Assembly: GCF_002532045.1 (NCBI RefSeq)
Contig: NZ_NWTG01000019.1
Span: forward strand, 85,382 to 149,381
Origin: Bradyrhizobium sp. C9
GTDB lineage: Bacteria; Pseudomonadota; Alphaproteobacteria; Rhizobiales; Xanthobacteraceae
DNA length: 64,000 nucleotides
Direction of reading: 5' to 3'
In this document: positions 63,890 through 64,000 of the stretch, in pieces
How the letters are laid out: each line of letters opens with the position of its first letter
Position numbering within the stretch: the first letter of the stretch is position 1
Program-made: the position numbers and the translations under genes
Notes under the pieces: generated by a model
What the model saw: only the letters and a program-made list of their open reading frames with translations
The model's database searches: none
What the model was told of the DNA's origin: nothing

Positions 63890-64000
63890 GCCGGATCCGC
63901 CATCGCACCGGGACCTGCGGCAAAACAACCCGACGGGCAACTCAGCAGAAACCTGTCAATCCTCGCGCGCGAAAATATTTCGCTTTATCCGAAAACCAAC

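Overview
The window is GC-rich chromosomal DNA that reads as Bradyrhizobium or a close relative (Nitrobacteraceae, Alphaproteobacteria). That assignment is inference. It rests on the high-GC codon usage, the transaldolase/phosphoglucose-isomerase fusion, several small proteins I associate with Bradyrhizobium, palindromic repeats of the 'cccggcgaaggccggg' type, and promoter-like GGAAC-N16-CGTT elements typical of the alphaproteobacterial general stress sigma factor EcfG. No rRNA, tRNA, CRISPR array, prophage or insertion sequence was recognised.

Layout. 1-2.6 kb: korAB, a 2-oxoglutarate:ferredoxin oxidoreductase (korA cut by the window edge). 2.5-4.5 kb: a small membrane protein and an orphan branched-chain-amino-acid-type binding protein, both minus strand. 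4.7-9.6 kb: a minus-strand operon prkA-yeaH-spoVR with two hairpins between prkA and yeaH. 10.1-11.2 kb: two small exported proteins. 11.4-19.0 kb: a plus-strand sugar-phosphate operon tal-pgi, gnd, zwf, pgl, gntK and a HAD phosphatase. 19.0-37.0 kb: a large alpha-glucan/trehalose locus. GH15 and malQ run on the minus strand; divergently, glgE, treS-maltokinase, glgB, glgX, treZ and treY run on the plus strand with overlapping or near-overlapping junctions. 37.0-40.9 kb: a PHA-system protein, a DUF3309 mini-protein, DNA ligase D and a lysine-rich DUF6496 protein. 40.9-49.1 kb: a kdp potassium-transport operon with kdpDE at its end and three tiny membrane ORFs (one is kdpF) ahead of kdpA. 49.5-54.3 kb: small conserved proteins, a DapA-like protein lacking key catalytic residues, and an NfeD protease/slipin pair. 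54.6-60.7 kb: hsp20-lon, a PsiF-like secreted protein, an oxalate/formate-type MFS antiporter, tusA and mobB. 60.9-63.9 kb: a membrane-fused spermidine-synthase-like protein and a small conserved protein.

How the genes work together. The 19-37 kb locus can form a closed carbon loop. TreY/TreZ release trehalose from glucan; TreS converts trehalose to maltose and its fused kinase makes maltose-1-phosphate; GlgE polymerises that into glucan; GlgB branches it; GlgX, MalQ and GH15 trim it. glgA and glgC are absent here. The adjacent tal-pgi/gnd/zwf/pgl operon would process the resulting glucose phosphates and make NADPH. The malQ-glgE intergenic region carries a consensus EcfG promoter towards malQ and a weaker one towards glgE. 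Similar elements precede ligD and the DUF3309 and DUF6496 genes, suggesting that much of 19-41 kb belongs to the general stress response. The kdp operon, hsp20-lon and prkA-yeaH-spoVR are also stress-associated families, but no EcfG element was seen in front of them.
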